DNA of 18,009 nt from Candidatus Cloacimonas sp. 4484_275 (GCA_002085205.1 NATF01000001.1:1-18009), one strand, 5' to 3'; shown: positions 8,271-17,900, counted from the stretch's first letter. Program-made: numbers and translations. The notes: generated from the letters alone by a model not told the origin.

Positions 8271-9709
8271 TGTATCATAAATTGTTGTTGCGTCAGATAA
8301 AAAAATATTTGGGTGAAATTCAGGATTTGGACGAAAAGACAAAAGCATTTCTGCAAGCTGTGGACAGAACTTATTGGCATAACGAACAAGAAAGAAAATT
8401 ACTGGAAAGGTCTATGGAATTAAGCTCGAAAGAACTTACTTTGGCGAATGAGAAATTGCGATTGGAAGCTGAAAACCAGAAATTAATTTTAAATAAACTT
8501 AAAGAAGCATTGTGGAATTTGCGAACGGAAGATTCCGACCTGAAAAAAGAGGATGCTAAAGAGGAAGATATAATCACCGTAATTGATTCCATCAGAAAAC
8601 AGATAATCCAGAAAAGAGAAGCGGAATCCGCTTTAAAAGAGAGCGAAGAAACATTTAGGCTTATCACTACTTCCGCTCAAGATGCGATTATGATGATTGA
8701 CGCCGAAGGAAATGTTTCTTATTGGAATAATGCCGCCGAAAAGATTTTGGGTTACAAGGAAGATGAAATTAGAAATCGTAATTTTCATCAGTTGATTTTA
8801 CCCGAAAAGTATAAAAAGGATTTTGAACGGGGATTCGTTCGTTTTCGTGATTCGGGAACAAGTGATTATTTTGGGAAAATTCTCAATTTGGAAGCTATTC
8901 GCAAAGATGGAAAAAAAATTCCCGTTGAACTTACGATTTCGGCTGTGAAATTGAAAAATCAATGGCATGCAATCGGGATAATGCGAGATATTTCCGACAG
9001 ATTGCGAAGCGAAAAAGAATTAAAGAATTTATTGAAAGAGCTGGAAGAAGCAAACAATGAATTTAAAAACCTTACTTATATTGCAGCTCACGATTTAAAA
9101 ACGCCTCTGAGAGGAATTGCCACTTTGGTCGATTGGTTGCAAATGGATTCGGAAGACAAATTCAATGAAGAAGAAAAAGAGAAATTACGACTCTTAAAAT
9201 TTCGCGTGAAACGAATGTATAATTTGATAGATAGCATTCTCTTGTATTTGAAAGTGGTCGGAAGTGATTTGAAAAAAGATGAAATCGATATTCAATTTTT
9301 AATGGAAAACCTTTTGAAAGAAATTCCTCAGAGAAAAAATGTCCAAATCATTCTCGAAAAAAAATTTCCAATCATTCGTTTTGACAGAAGATTTATCAAA
9401 CAAGTTCTGCAAAATTTGATAATTAATGCCGTTGAACACGCGGACGAAAATAAAGGTGTGGTTCAAATAGGATTTGAAGAAGAAAAAGAATGTTGGAAAT
9501 TTTTTGTAACCGATAATGGAAAAGGAATAAGCGAAAAATATCATGCTCAAATTTTCAAATTGTTTCGCAGTTTAAGCAAAAAAGTGGACAAAGTGGGATT
9601 AGGGCTTCCTCTGACGAAAAAAATAGTTGAAAACAACGGAGGAAAAATTTGGTTGGAATCAAAATTAAATGTGGGTACGACTTTCTACTTTACTGTTCCA
9701 AAATCATAA
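8270..9709 (+). CDS. PAS histidine kinase coupled to the FIST protein
   Basis: This 479-residue cytoplasmic kinase has a long charged N-terminal coiled coil (about 40-125), one PAS domain (about 128-245: SAQDAIMMIDAEGNVSYWNN, closed by GIMRDISDR), HisKA with H274 in AHDLKTPLRG, and HATPase_c (about 370-479) with N box QVLQNLIINAVEH, G1 DNGKGI and G2 GLGLPLTKK. It is related along its last 230 residues to the multi-PAS kinase upstream, so one is probably a duplicate of the other. No membrane segment is seen. The start follows AGGAGAA, which lies within the end of the FIST gene. The likely circuit is FIST ligand binding, kinase, then the Rcp1-like receiver 15 bases downstream. All catalytic motifs are intact. 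Confidence 0.93.
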   Translation: MYHKLLLRQIKKYLGEIQDLDEKTKAFLQAVDRTYWHNEQERKLLERSMELSSKELTLANEKLRLEAENQKLILNKLKEALWNLRTEDSDLKKEDAKEEDIITVIDSIRKQIIQKREAESALKESEETFRLITTSAQDAIMMIDAEGNVSYWNNAAEKILGYKEDEIRNRNFHQLILPEKYKKDFERGFVRFRDSGTSDYFGKILNLEAIRKDGKKIPVELTISAVKLKNQWHAIGIMRDISDRLRSEKELKNLLKELEEANNEFKNLTYIAAHDLKTPLRGIATLVDWLQMDSEDKFNEEEKEKLRLLKFRVKRMYNLIDSILLYLKVVGSDLKKDEIDIQFLMENLLKEIPQRKNVQIILEKKFPIIRFDRRFIKQVLQNLIINAVEHADENKGVVQIGFEEEKECWKFFVTDNGKGISEKYHAQIFKLFRSLSKKVDKVGLGLPLTKKIVENNGGKIWLESKLNVGTTFYFTVPKS

Positions 9710-9724
9710 AAAGAGGAGAAAAAA

Positions 9725-10147
9725 ATGCACTTGGATAATTTAAGTCCTATTCTGATTGTCGATGACGACAAAGTCGATACGATGACCATCAAACGAGCTC
9801 TCAAAGAATTAAATGTGAGAAATCCGTTGGCTTTTGCCGGAAATGGAGAAGAGGCTTTGGCGTATCTGCGCGATGAAAATAATCGCAAACCATGTATTGT
9901 TCTTTTGGATTTGAATATGCCTAAGATGAACGGAATCGAATTTTTGAAAATAGTGAAAAACGATGAATATCTGAAACGAATTCCCGTAGTCGTGCTTACC
10001 ACTTCTCAGGAAGAGCAAGACAAACTTGAAAGTTTTAATTTCGGAGTTGCCGGTTATATGGTTAAACCGGTCGATTATATCCAGTTTGTTGAAGTTATGA
10101 GAACTATCAGTATGTATTGGACAATAAGCGAACTTCCTTACGAGTAA
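9725..10147 (+). CDS. Rcp1-like single-domain response regulator
   Basis: This 140-residue receiver takes phosphate from a histidine kinase. Conserved residues are present: the DDD acidic cluster (residues 13-15), phospho-acceptor D62 in VLLDLNMPKMNG, T92/T93 in VVLTTSQ and K114 in YMVKPVD. The RDENNRKPCIVLLDLN layout and the length match the Rcp1 class that partners phytochrome-type kinases, and the kinase directly upstream has exactly that type of HisKA domain. There is no output domain. The start is clear (GAGGAG, 5-6 bases before ATG). The receiver-PAS-kinase begins 8 bases downstream, so these genes form one transcription unit. Confidence 0.93.
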   Translation: MHLDNLSPILIVDDDKVDTMTIKRALKELNVRNPLAFAGNGEEALAYLRDENNRKPCIVLLDLNMPKMNGIEFLKIVKNDEYLKRIPVVVLTTSQEEQDKLESFNFGVAGYMVKPVDYIQFVEVMRTISMYWTISELPYE

Positions 10148-10155
10148 AAGAGATT

Positions 10156-11643
10156 ATGGAAAAAATAAAAGTTTTGTTGGTGGAAGACGATCTCGTTGAC
10201 CAGATGGCATTTAAACGATTGGTAAAGGAAGAAAAACTTCCTTATGACTACAAAATTGCCGGTTCCGCTTCCGCCGCCATCAAAATTTTGCAGGAAGAAA
10301 AATTCGATATTGTTATCACGGATTATAATCTCGGAGACGGAACGGCTTTCGACATATTCGACTATATTATCGACACTCCTTTCATTTTCATAACCGGCGG
10401 AGGTGATGAAGAATTAGCCGTAAAAGCTCTGAAAGCGGGCGCTTTTCATTATCAGATAAAAGACCAACTTCGTAATTATTTGAAAGTTTTGCCTTCCACA
10501 ATTGAAAAGGCTCTTAAACATAAAAAAACGGAAAATGAAAAGAAAAAAGCCCAAGAAGAATTGCGCCAAAACAAAGAACGATTGGACATTATTCTTCACA
10601 GCATCGGAGATGGCGTTATCGTGATTAACGAGAAACAAGAGATAATGATAATCAATAAAAAGGCGCAAGAACTATTGGGGTTTGATGGAGAATTAACAAT
10701 CAGCGATAATCTCCACAAAGCATTGAGAAATTGTCGGGAAAACGGAAAAGTGCTCATTGATGCAATCAATCAGAATGAATTCAGCAAATTGGAATTGGAG
10801 GTTGATTTTCCGCTTCCTCGCGTTTTGTCGGTTACCGGCACGACCTTCTTGGATGTGGACGGAAAATCAGCCGGCAAAGTTTTTATCCTTCGAGATGTAA
10901 CCAAAGAAAAAGAAATTGACCGCATGAAAACGGATTTTGTTTCCAGCGTTTCACACGAACTTCGGACGCCGCTTACTTCTATTTTGGGATTTTCCACAAC
11001 TATTTTAAAAAGAAGGGATATTCCCGAAAAAACAAAATATGAATTTATCGAAATTATTCAAAAAGAGAGTAAAAGACTTTCCCGTTTGATAGAAGATGTT
11101 TTGAGTATTTCCAAAATTGAGAGCGGAAAAATTACTTATGATTTCCGAAGGATTTCCTTAAAATCAATCATTGAAGATGTTTATGAAATTTATGGTCCGC
11201 AGGCGGAAAAGAAGAAATTGAAAATGATTTTGGATGTGGAGGAAAATGTTCCCGAAATAATCGGCGATCGCGATGCTTTGCATCAGGTTGTGGTAAATTT
11301 TGTGGGAAATGCCATCAAATTTACTCCGGAAGGAGGAACCGTAACTTTGGGATTGCGACAGGAAAACGAGAGTGTCGTGCTAATGATAAAAGATACCGGA
11401 ATGGGAATTCCGGAAAAAGACCAAGCGCGAATTTTCGATAAATTCTATCGTGTGTATCGACCCGGAACGCAGATTCAAGGAACGGGATTGGGACTTTCCA
11501 TAGTGAAAGAAATCATAGAAAAACACAAAGGAAGAATAGAGTTGTTCAGCAAAGTAGGAAAAGGCACTACTTTTAATATCTTTTTTCCGAAAGATGCTGA
11601 TTTGGGGGAAGAAGAGCAAAGTAAGACCGAATTATCAAATTAA
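10156..11643 (+). CDS. Receiver-PAS-histidine kinase
   Basis: This 495-residue cytoplasmic protein has an N-terminal receiver (1-120; acidic ED-D at residues 10-12, phospho-acceptor D56 in VITDYNLGDG, K in HYQIKD), a helical linker, a PAS domain (about 145-255: ILHSIGDGVIVINEKQEI), HisKA with H267 in VSHELRTPLTS, and HATPase_c with N box VVNFVGNAIKF, G1 DTGMGI and G2 GTGLGLSI. Having the receiver in front means kinase activity can be tuned by phosphate from another kinase. An in-frame ATG at 10117 would overlap the previous gene; the ATG at 10156 puts the protein start right at the first receiver strand, as expected. The receiver is complete here, unlike that of the damaged kinase at the cluster start. 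The HELRTPL type differs from the two HDLK kinases. Confidence 0.92.
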   Translation: MEKIKVLLVEDDLVDQMAFKRLVKEEKLPYDYKIAGSASAAIKILQEEKFDIVITDYNLGDGTAFDIFDYIIDTPFIFITGGGDEELAVKALKAGAFHYQIKDQLRNYLKVLPSTIEKALKHKKTENEKKKAQEELRQNKERLDIILHSIGDGVIVINEKQEIMIINKKAQELLGFDGELTISDNLHKALRNCRENGKVLIDAINQNEFSKLELEVDFPLPRVLSVTGTTFLDVDGKSAGKVFILRDVTKEKEIDRMKTDFVSSVSHELRTPLTSILGFSTTILKRRDIPEKTKYEFIEIIQKESKRLSRLIEDVLSISKIESGKITYDFRRISLKSIIEDVYEIYGPQAEKKKLKMILDVEENVPEIIGDRDALHQVVVNFVGNAIKFTPEGGTVTLGLRQENESVVLMIKDTGMGIPEKDQARIFDKFYRVYRPGTQIQGTGLGLSIVKEIIEKHKGRIELFSKVGKGTTFNIFFPKDADLGEEEQSKTELSN

Positions 11644-11664
11644 TAACCGAAGTAGGGGGAGAAA

Positions 11665-12033
11665 ATGAGAATTTTAATAATTGACGATGACGAAAACATT
11701 CGCAGATTAGTGAGTTTCAATTTATCTTTGGACGGGCATGAAATTATTATGGCTGAAGACGGAAAACAAGGTTATAAAACAGCCAAATCCGAAATGCCCG
11801 ATTTGATTTTGCTGGATGTGATGATGCCGGTAATGGATGGAATTGAAACCTGCAAAAAATTAAAAAGCGATCCGCAAACAAAAAAAATTCCGGTATTTAT
11901 GCTTTCCGCAAAAGGACAAATGAAAGATTTGGACGAAGCATTTGATGCCGGTGCCGATAATTATATCACTAAACCGTTTGATGTGGAAAAACTCAATGCC
12001 ACAATTCAGTTTAAACTTTCAAAAATAAAATGA
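11665..12033 (+). CDS. CheY-like single-domain response regulator
   Basis: This is a 122-residue stand-alone receiver: ILIIDDDE pocket, phospho-acceptor D51 in LILLDVMMPVMDG, S81 in FMLSAKG and K103 in NYITKPFD. Start support is excellent (GGGGGAG just before ATG). It has no DNA-binding or enzymatic domain. It is the last gene of the signalling cluster and sits only 112 bases before the motor operon on the same strand. By analogy with CheY, which binds the flagellar switch, it could act on the FliG-like rotor protein encoded next; that is inference from position and domain type only. It may equally serve the kinases upstream. Confidence 0.93.
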   Translation: MRILIIDDDENIRRLVSFNLSLDGHEIIMAEDGKQGYKTAKSEMPDLILLDVMMPVMDGIETCKKLKSDPQTKKIPVFMLSAKGQMKDLDEAFDAGADNYITKPFDVEKLNATIQFKLSKIK

Positions 12034-12145
12034 TAAACTGTTTCGGTTTTTTCAGGTCTTTATTCGGCAAAATGCGGAAAGGAAATGGTTGACAAAGAAT
12101 AGCCACGATTTTCTTGAAATAAATTCAAAAAAGAGGGAAAAATAT

Positions 12146-13510
12146 ATGAAAAAGTTAATATTATTTATGGTCGCGATTTGGAATGCGATTGTTTTTGCTC
12201 AGAATCTTTCTCCCGAGACCGCTGTTGAGCTAACGATGGAAAAAAATTTGAGCGAACGAATAGAGAAAATGTTAGAACCGCTGGTAGGGAAAACCATCGT
12301 TTCGGTTAATTTGGAATTAAAATATCCTACCGGAAATATGAAATTTTACGGCACCGAGTTGAATCTTGCCGAAAGTTTGCCGGGAATTCCCGTTTCAAAA
12401 TCGGCGGCGGCGATTCCTGCCGGAGATGAAGGAGCGTTGGAAAACCAAATCAGAATAATTTCTCAAAAAGTATCGATTCATTTGAATAAACGAACCGGTA
12501 AAAAGAAAATAGCTTTTATTAAGGAAAATCTTCCCAAATGGATTCATCTCGATCCGACCCGCGGCGATGAATTAACTTTGGAAAAGGATCTGAGTTATAC
12601 AAATTCCAAATTAATTGTTTATGCCGTAATAATTTTTTTCATGTTGCTTTTTCTCATTAATTTCAGAGCCGGCATCAGGTTTTTGGCGGTTTCTTTGCGA
12701 AATATCAATATTAAGGGCTTTGACAAGGCTTTACACATAAAAGGCGGAATCGGCGGTTCCGGCGGTGGCGGAATCGCAAATGCAAATTTGCAATTTTCTC
12801 AGGAAAAGCCGTTGCCGGTTGAAATAGTTCAAAAAGAAGAAGAGGATGCGAAAGACAAAAAATTGAATTTTCATTTTGTGGAAAACTTGTCGTTATCCAA
12901 TTTTTCAAAATTGATTGCCGGGGAGAGTAACGAAGACATTGCTTTTTTGATAGCAAATTTATCGCCGGAATATGTGCAAAAATATATTACGCAATATCCG
13001 TTGGATTCGAAAATCGTGATTCGTTCGATGTTGAATGTGATGCAACGTTCCAAAGCGGAAATAGAGGAACTTCGGGACAGATTATACGAAAAGTACGAAT
13101 CGCTTTTCGAAGAAGAAAGATACACATTCGACGGGAAAAAGGCATTAATAAAAATTATCAATTCGTTGCCTTCCAAAAATTCGGAGGAATTGTATCGTGA
13201 AATTCATTCGTTGAATCCGCGAATGGCGGAAAATATCAGAATAAATATTTTCCTCATAGAGGATATTCTGAAACTGGATAATGATGTTATTAAAGCGATA
13301 ATAAAAAGCATTCATCATAATTTGTTGGTTACTTTTTTGGCGAGTACGGAAGATAAAATTAGAGAAAAATTTATGATAAATCTTACAAAAAGAGCGGCAT
13401 TAATTCTGGAAGAAGATATTGAATTGTTGGGAAATCTTTCACAAGATGAAAAAGAAAAAGCTATCGATGAAATGTTAGCAACTATTCGAATGATATTAAA
13501 ATATATATAA
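12146..13510 (+). CDS. FliF-FliG-like fusion, putative rotor protein
   Basis: This 454-residue protein looks like the rotor of a flagellar-type motor in one chain. A signal peptide (about 1-18, FMVAIWNAIVFA then QN) leads to an exported domain resembling the end of FliF: ERIEKMLEPLVGKTIVSVNL (third ring-building motif) and HLDPTRGDELTLEK (about 132-148), then one membrane helix (about 155-175). A glycine-rich stretch (GGIGGSGGGG) follows. The cytoplasmic part matches FliG middle (FSKLIAGESNEDIAFLIANL, where FliG has EHPQ) and C-terminal domains (about 328-454: IEDILKLDNDVI, IREKFMINLTKRAA). FliG's N-domain, which binds FliF, is absent, as is FliF's front half. The start at 12146 is preferred to a TTG at 12089 because it gives a signal peptide and follows AGAGGGA. 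It is first in an operon with motA and motB. Confidence 0.82.
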   Translation: MKKLILFMVAIWNAIVFAQNLSPETAVELTMEKNLSERIEKMLEPLVGKTIVSVNLELKYPTGNMKFYGTELNLAESLPGIPVSKSAAAIPAGDEGALENQIRIISQKVSIHLNKRTGKKKIAFIKENLPKWIHLDPTRGDELTLEKDLSYTNSKLIVYAVIIFFMLLFLINFRAGIRFLAVSLRNINIKGFDKALHIKGGIGGSGGGGIANANLQFSQEKPLPVEIVQKEEEDAKDKKLNFHFVENLSLSNFSKLIAGESNEDIAFLIANLSPEYVQKYITQYPLDSKIVIRSMLNVMQRSKAEIEELRDRLYEKYESLFEEERYTFDGKKALIKIINSLPSKNSEELYREIHSLNPRMAENIRINIFLIEDILKLDNDVIKAIIKSIHHNLLVTFLASTEDKIREKFMINLTKRAALILEEDIELLGNLSQDEKEKAIDEMLATIRMILKYI

Positions 13511-13520
13511 GGATTGCTTT

Positions 13521-14264
13521 ATGAAAACTACTCTTTTGGGTATTATCAGCGGTATCGTCGTTATTGTAATTTCCGTTTATCTGAAAGAAGACAGAAGTTT
13601 TTTTATTAATCTGCAAGCTCTTCTGATAACATTAGGCGGAACTACCGCCGCAGTCTTGATTTATTTTTCCAGCGATGCGATAAAATATGCTGCAAAAGCT
13701 TTTTTGGAGATATTTACCAAAAAGCAGATGTCCGCGAAAAAGATAATTGATATTCTCATCGAACTCAGCAAAGAATCACATTATTCCGATATTTTTGATT
13801 TGCTGAATATGGATGCGGTTAAAAAAATTCCTTTTTTGGAAAAAGGTTTGACTTTAGTGGCGGATGATGTTCAACCGACTCAAGTAAAAAGCATTTTGGT
13901 TAGAAACAGCAGAACAATTTCCGAGAAAAAAAGAGTTGCGGAAAGAGTTTTCGGTGTAGCGGGAAGTTTTGCTCCCATGTTCGGAATGATGGGAACAATT
14001 ATCGGATTGATTTCCATGCTGCATCAGGTGGAAGACCCTTCGGCAATTCCGGCGGCAATGGGTTTGGCATTGGTAACCACATTTTACGGATTGATTTTGG
14101 CGGCACTTGTTTTTATTCCGATTTCCGGAAAAATACGTGACCGCAACCACATAAATACGAAAATTAGAGAGATTATCATTGAAGGAGTTCTTTCCATTCA
14201 AAGGGGAGACAATTCTCAGATAACCAAAGAAAGATTATTAGGTTATGTTAGTGATGTGGAATAA
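13521..14264 (+). CDS. motA: MotA/PomA-type stator subunit
   Basis: This inner-membrane protein forms, with MotB, the ion channel that turns a rotor. The 247 residues have the usual four membrane helices (about 3-20, 28-50, 150-172, 183-206), a large cytoplasmic loop with IPFLEKGLTLVADD, and the family core GSFAPMFGMMGTIIGL and AAMGLALVTTFYG. The two threonine positions that bind sodium in PomA are both filled here (T159; T186/T187), which suggests Na+ rather than H+ coupling; this is judged from remembered PomA and E. coli MotA sequences. There is no long C-terminal tail as in ZorA. It begins 10 bases after the FliF-FliG fusion with AAGGA upstream. Length and motifs are complete. Confidence 0.92.
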   Translation: MKTTLLGIISGIVVIVISVYLKEDRSFFINLQALLITLGGTTAAVLIYFSSDAIKYAAKAFLEIFTKKQMSAKKIIDILIELSKESHYSDIFDLLNMDAVKKIPFLEKGLTLVADDVQPTQVKSILVRNSRTISEKKRVAERVFGVAGSFAPMFGMMGTIIGLISMLHQVEDPSAIPAAMGLALVTTFYGLILAALVFIPISGKIRDRNHINTKIREIIIEGVLSIQRGDNSQITKERLLGYVSDVE

Positions 14265-14267
14265 AAT

Positions 14268-14987
14268 ATGGAAAAATTAGTGATAAACACAAAAGCTCAA
14301 GAAAAAGTTCAAGATCCGCGAGACGAGCTTTTGGACGATCTGGACGAAGAACTTTTTGTTTCTTTGGAAGATGAAAGTTCCGAAAGCAGACGAATGGGAA
14401 CTTCTACTCATCTGCGCTTCGATGTGATGCTTCCTTATGCCGATTTAATGACGCTTTTGCTCGTTTTTTTTGTATTTTTCTTTATTATTTCCGATTTCAA
14501 TAAAGCGAAAAAAATAATTGAACATAACGAAAAAACTATCAGCGAAACCAAACTCGATTCGCTTCTCAAATTAAACGAGCAAGTGATAACTATTCCCGGA
14601 GAAATTTTATTCGAATCAGGTAAAGCTGACTTAAATTGGGAATCGAAAAAAGTTTTGGCAAAGGTTGCTCAGGAAATAAAGAATAAGATTGGAGACGATC
14701 CCGCGTGGCAAATCAGAATCGAGGGCCACACCGACAATGTTCCCATAATTAACGGAAAATACAGTTCCAATTGGGAACTTTCTACTGCCAGAGCTTTAAG
14801 AATTGTAAAGTTTTTTATGGTAAATAATTACTTTCCGCCGGATCAATTGCAAGCAATGGGTTACGGGGAATTTAAACCAATCGTTCCCAATGATACTCCC
14901 GAAAATAGAAAAAAGAATCGAAGAGTGGAAATTAAACTTTGGAAAAAATTTAATTCAAGATCAAATACATTGCCGGAGCAAAAATGA
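14268..14987 (+). CDS. motB: MotB-type stator subunit with acidic N-terminal extension
   Basis: MotB anchors the stator to peptidoglycan and supplies the ion-binding aspartate. Present are one membrane helix with that aspartate, D59, in LPYADLMTLLLVFF, a plug/linker segment, and an OmpA-like domain (about 105-225) with GHTDNVP, NWELSTARA, MGYGEFKP and NRRVEI, the residues that contact peptidoglycan. The cytoplasmic part before the helix is about 50 residues and strongly acidic (DELLDDLDEELFVSLEDE), whereas MotB/PomB usually has 15-30. It starts 3 bases after motA. Its stop overlaps the start of the FG-GAP gene (ATGA), so the surface protein is translated together with the stator. The protein appears complete and functional. 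Confidence 0.93.
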   Translation: MEKLVINTKAQEKVQDPRDELLDDLDEELFVSLEDESSESRRMGTSTHLRFDVMLPYADLMTLLLVFFVFFFIISDFNKAKKIIEHNEKTISETKLDSLLKLNEQVITIPGEILFESGKADLNWESKKVLAKVAQEIKNKIGDDPAWQIRIEGHTDNVPIINGKYSSNWELSTARALRIVKFFMVNNYFPPDQLQAMGYGEFKPIVPNDTPENRKKNRRVEIKLWKKFNSRSNTLPEQK

Positions 14988-17900
14988 GAAAAATTCCGTT
15001 GTTTATAATTTTCTTGATTTATGTGGGGCTTTTTGCGGAACAAATTATAGATTTTTCCGATTGGAATGGCAATTATACGGTGATTGGCGAACATTCTTAC
15101 GACGCTTTCGGCTCCGCTCTTGTGACCGGAGATATAAACGGAGACGGTTTCGATGACATTATTGTCGGAGCCAATGCCGCCGATCCGAACGGAAGAAATT
15201 CTGCCGGTTGTCTTTATGTTTTCTTTGGAAGTTCAAATTTGCCGCAACAAACTCAGCTCACAGCAGAAAATGCCGATATTACTTTCTGGGGAGCGGAAAT
15301 AAACGATCAATTGGGAACTGCGATTACCGTGGGAAATTTCAATAACGATCAATATGATGACATCATTGTCTCGGCGCCTTATGCGGATTGTGATAACAGG
15401 GAATCTGCGGGAAAAGTGTATGTGATATTTGGGAAAAATAATTTTTCTTATATTTATGACTTATTAAACGCCGAAAACTATGATGTTGTTATTTGCGGGG
15501 AACAGGCGAATGATTTTTTAGGTCTTTCGCTCGAAGCCGGAAATTTGAACGGCGATATTTTTGACGATATTATAATTGGCACTCCAAAAGCCGATGAAAT
15601 AATTGCCAATTGCGGTAAAACTTATGTTATTTTTGGTGGTTACGACTTTAACGGCGAATATGATCTTTCCGTTCCCGATACCGCCGATCTTACAATTATC
15701 GGCGAATCCATGAATGATAATGCCGGTCAATCTATTATAATGGGAAATTTTAATGCCGATATTTATGAAGATATTCTGATTGGCGCTCCCAATGCAGATC
15801 CGGAAAATCGTCCCAACGCCGGCGTTATTTACTTGATTAAAGGAAGGGCTTCTTTTGCCGGAAACATTATTAATCTTGCCGATTCTCCGGAAGTTACCGT
15901 TAAAATTTTAGGCAATACAACAAGTGCGAATGTCGGTGCCGCTTTGGCAATGGGAGATGTCAATAACGATAATAAAGATGACATCATATTTTCAAATTTT
16001 GCCGCCGATAACGGTTATGGAAATGTAGATGTAATTTTTGGCAGTAACACGCTTCCTGCTGTAATTGACCTTTTTTCTGCTCAAACCGATATAAATATTC
16101 AAAACGGAAGTATGGGCGGAATTTTGGGTGAAACCGTTTTTTCGTGGGATATCAATAATGATAGTTATGATGATATAATTATCGGTGTTCCGGGAGCAAA
16201 TTCCCAAAATGGAAATTCGGCCGGAATAGTTTATTTATTATACGGAAGTTTTAATCTTTCTTCAAACATCGATTTGAATTCGGATATTGCTGACAAAATT
16301 TATTTCGGTGCTTCCGCAGATGACAGATTGGGAAATTCTTTGGCGGTTCTGAAATTTAATGAGGACGAAAAAAATGAAATTTGTATAGCTGCGTCGGAAG
16401 GCGGAAATAATAAAGGAATTATTTATACTGTTTTCGGGGATTTACCATATATCTGGGATAAACATCCTGCTGACGAAGAAATGGAAGTTGATATTGATGC
16501 GAATGTTACTTTTAAATTAACCGATGAAATTGACGGAATCGATCTTGCCAGCGTTGTCGTTTTGATTGCCGGAACGGAATATACTTCCGATGACGACGGT
16601 TTTATTCACAGTGGGAGTAATGTTTCCGAAAATGAATACAGCATAACCATTATTCCGGTTGGTCATTTCGGTTACAATCAATCGGTGGATGTTACTATTA
16701 ATTGTCGAGATATTATGGGTTGGCAAATGCCGGAGGAAAGCTATCGTTTCTACACAAGGGAAGACACTGATCCGCCTTATACAAGTGAGTGGAATCCCGA
16801 ACCGAATGAAACAAATGTTCCGGTGGACACTAATATTTCGTTTCATGTTTACGATGACGGTGAGGGAGTGGATATAAATTCCGTAGTAGTGGGAATTCAG
16901 GGAATAAATTATTATAACGGAAACCAATATTTTAGTTATAGTGGTGATCCTAACGACTATGAAATTATCATCGATCCGCCCCTGGATTTCGGATACGGAG
17001 AGAATGTTTTTGTTTCGATTGATGCCAGTGATAGGGCGGAAGTTCCCAATGTTATGGCTACCGTGAATTACGGTTTTTTATGTTCACAAGATACCATTCC
17101 GCCATTGGTTTTAAGTTGGTCGCCGGAAGAGGGAGAGGAAGTTCCGCCAAACGCAACTCTTCGGCTCGAAGTGGTTGATTTTGAAACGGGAGTGGATATT
17201 AATTCAATTCAACTTTATCTTGATGATGAAATTTTAACGACGGATACACCGGTTCCCAATACGGATGGAAACGGTTTTATTCTCACTTATACACCCGATG
17301 TGATGAATTATTATTCGTTGGGAGAACATAATATTCGGTTGATTGCTTCGGATAATGCGGAACCGGTTGCCAATGAAGTCGATTCCACGTCCTATTTTGT
17401 TTGTGTGTCTGATAATGAACCTCCTTATACTCAAAATCATTTTCCTCCGAGATATGAAAACAATGCCGCAACCAATACCGTTTTTCAGGTGGAAATTATT
17501 GATGATTTAATGGGAGTTGATCAAAATTCGATTTCTATCACCTTAAATAATGAGGAAATAATCGGTTCTCCGAATACCGTAGTTTCCCAAATTTCAGGTG
17601 GATATAGGATAAGATATGTTCCACCGGAAAGGTTACTCGGGCAAATTGATGTTCTCATAAATGCCGCGGATGTAAATAATCCGCCCAATGTTATGGAAAC
17701 GGAATCGTATTATTTTATTTGCACTCTCGATACAAATGAACCTTATGTTACCAATCTTGATCCCGATAATAATGAGATCAATGTGCCGATTGATACGAAT
17801 ATTCACTTGGAAATCCATGATGATAAAACAGGCGTTGATCCTTCTTCGATAATTCTCACCGTAAATTCGGAAGATGTTACTTCCGCTACCAATATTCAAA

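Noticed and set aside
12089..12117. TTGACA-like -35 box before the motor operon
   Set aside because: No acceptable -10 box lies 16-18 bases downstream (TCTTGA there), so I do not call a promoter in the 112-base gap.
12089..12145. Upstream TTG start adding 19 residues to the FliF-FliG fusion
   Set aside because: It would bury the signal peptide behind a charged leader and lacks a good ribosome binding site; the ATG at 12146 has AGAGGGA.
13521..14987. Zorya (ZorAB) anti-phage stator
   Set aside because: The MotA protein has no long cytoplasmic tail, the neighbours are a FliG-like rotor and a surface protein, and no ZorC/ZorD/ZorE-like gene is present.
12146..14987. Piece of an ordinary flagellar operon
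   Set aside because: Gene order, the fused FliF-FliG, missing FliG-N and an FG-GAP protein as next gene do not fit any flagellar operon layout I know; other flagellar genes are absent from the window.
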